Source: a virus
Strand: one strand, 5' to 3'
Length of the DNA stretch: 40,892 nt
IMG/VR virus record: IMGVR_UViG_3300036668_000311
Span: 1-40,892 of that record
Part shown: positions 40,259-40,892 of the stretch, piece after piece
How positions within the stretch are numbered: the first letter of the stretch is position 1
How the letters are laid out: each line of letters starts with the position of its first letter
Program-made: the position numbers and the translations under genes
Notes under the pieces: model-generated
Databases searched by the model: none
Told to the model about the DNA's origin: nothing
The model's input: the letters and a program-made list of their open reading frames with translations, nothing else

Positions 40259-40528
40259 TTATTCGCCTGAATATCTTAGTCGGTAAATCATTAATCCGTC
40301 ATTATCAAGGTCGAGAGTTCTACTTTCGATGGTAAAAGCAATGAAACTCACAAGTACGCGTTCGCCAACTAAAAGCAACGGGAGGTCTTGGTAGTCTTTT
40401 TCGATAAGTGTATGATAATTGCAATTCCTTTCCCACCCCATTGCATTCAATTCACAATCTTCGTGTTCAAAAGGACATTCGAAATGATGCTCAATTTTTG
40501 AATAGTTTAATAAAAATTTACTTTTCAT
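40259..40528 (-). CDS. Protein of unknown function (89 aa)
   Basis: 89 residues. A Cys/His-rich stretch near the start (HHFECPFEHEDCELNAMGWE, with a further CNYH) could bind zinc. The middle has LLLVGERVLVSFIAFTIES. Its ATG overlaps the TGA of a 24-aa frame. No family recognised. Possible accessory or anti-defence gene, by location only. Confidence 0.6.
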   Translation of the reverse strand: MKSKFLLNYSKIEHHFECPFEHEDCELNAMGWERNCNYHTLIEKDYQDLPLLLVGERVLVSFIAFTIESRTLDLDNDGLMIYRLRYSGE

Positions 40529-40599
40529 ATTTTGGGTAAAGTTAATCTTTGTTTCGGGTAATCTAACTTAACAAATTCAATGTCGCCTAATTCAATCAT
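40525..40599 (-). CDS. Micro-protein (24 aa) coupled to the 89-aa gene
   Basis: A 24-codon frame starting MIELGDIEFVKLDYPKQRLT, preceded by an A8 run at 40600 and coupled to the next gene by an ATGA overlap. The A-rich leader and coupling support translation, but size limits certainty. Confidence 0.45.
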   Translation of the reverse strand: MIELGDIEFVKLDYPKQRLTLPKI

Positions 40600-40626
40600 T
40601 TTTTTTCGTTAATCGGTTTTATTAAT

Positions 40627-40685
40627 AACAGCCGTTATAAAGCAATTCTCCTAACGTCGAACAGCGTATAGCTTGGTGTTGTAAG
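40627..40685 (-). repeat. attC-like hairpin after the second copy of the 68-aa gene
   Basis: On the minus strand CTTACAAC is followed by ACCAAGCTATA, a middle of about 26 bases, and TTATAACGGCTGTT. Its two arms closely match the site at 25885-25939: both contain ACACCAAGCTAT and CGGCTGTTAT. At the first copy of the repeat (2172) this hairpin is missing and the gene remnant abuts instead. Confidence 0.5.
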
Positions 40686-40892
40686 AAATACTACAAAAAC
40701 TGTTCGTGTTTTGAGCGTATAATAGAACGCTTCATAATTTTGCAGTTCTCATCTTCGTAATCGTTTAAATCCAAATCCCTGTTTTGATACATTGTATGTT
40801 TTGATATTTGAATCATTTCAGATTCATTGTCAAAAAGCATTTTTAGCGAACCGTATAAAACTACACGGTTCGCTTTTTTGTCGATGAATATT
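40677..40892. repeat. 216-bp direct repeat, copy 2 (cut by the window end)
   Basis: It matches 2172-2387 with two substitutions. The window ends inside it. Short-read assemblies often break at such repeats, so the contig end may be technical. The similarity starts at TGTTGTAAG in both copies. Confidence 0.97.
40691..40892 (-). CDS. Second copy of the 68-aa protein gene (5' end outside window)
   Basis: The frame is open from the window end to TAG at 40691-40693. By alignment with 2186-2392, its ATG lies five bases beyond the window. The last residue changes from Phe to Leu; the other difference is in the middle of the gene. An upstream 108-aa partner gene is likely to follow beyond the end. 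Confidence 0.65.
   Translation of the reverse strand, partial: IFIDKKANRVVLYGSLKMLFDNESEMIQISKHTMYQNRDLDLNDYEDENCKIMKRSIIRSKHEQFL

Overview
The window is a temperate tailed phage (siphovirus-like, HK97-type head) of a Bacteroidota host, most likely a cytophagal or flavobacterial relative. Support for this host comes from promoters of the Bacteroidota type (TTG, 19-21 nt, TAnnTTTG; five good examples), an absence of obvious Shine-Dalgarno sequences, a tyrosine integrase with the KHT motif common in that phylum, and family choice (DUF3127 SSB-like protein, DUF1071 annealing protein, VirE_N primase-helicase, holin_4-like holin). No rRNA, IS element or CRISPR array was seen.

Layout: 1-0.54 kb holds the tail end of a coiled-coil protein gene and a TM2/SHOCT membrane protein. 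0.54-2.03 kb is an integration module: attP-like site with a tRNA 3' fragment, dyads and TGACA repeats, then the integrase and a terminator. 2.05-3.85 kb is a minus-strand accessory block that includes a gene fragment, small unknown genes and a clear homologue of the anti-CBASS cyclic-nucleotide sponge Acb2. 3.95-22.2 kb is one long plus-strand late operon: protease, capsid, connectors, neck, tail tube, G/GT chaperones with a -1 frameshift, tape measure, a 1,697-residue tail protein, a secreted 700-residue protein, M15 endolysin, holin, phosphoesterase and a DUF1599-like protein. 22.3-32.8 kb is the minus-strand early region: YqaJ exonuclease, annealing protein, SSB-like protein, unknowns, an Rnl2-like RNA ligase, VRR-NUC nuclease, SF2 helicase, VirE_N primase-helicase, an iteron-rich probable origin, and an HTH regulator. 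33.0-35.4 kb is rich in RNA structure: a cassette-like gene, a small basic DNA-binding protein, tRNA-like elements, an initiator tRNA-fMet, a three-hairpin RNA with complementary loops, and a 141-nt multi-helix RNA at a strong promoter. 35.4-40 kb carries a Rha-type regulator, terminase small and large subunits, portal and MuF protein. The right end returns to minus-strand small genes and a second copy of a 216-bp segment seen at 2.17 kb.

The head module is split (terminase, portal and MuF at the right end; protease and capsid at the left), so the contig is probably a permuted circle or phage genome whose ends lie close together, with the integration module between two copies of the same small-gene unit. 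A 25-bp element shared by the regions before the protease operon and before terminase suggests joint late control.

The most unusual theme is gene units bounded by complementary 7-9 bp boxes (GTTAGGC/GCCTAAC, GTTGTAAG/CTTACAAC) and followed by imperfect hairpins, resembling integron attC cassettes, in a phage with no integron integrase in view. The RNA ligase unit is the clearest case. The second theme is the cluster of structured RNAs next to the packaging genes. Both are readings of sequence and folding by eye and have not been computed.
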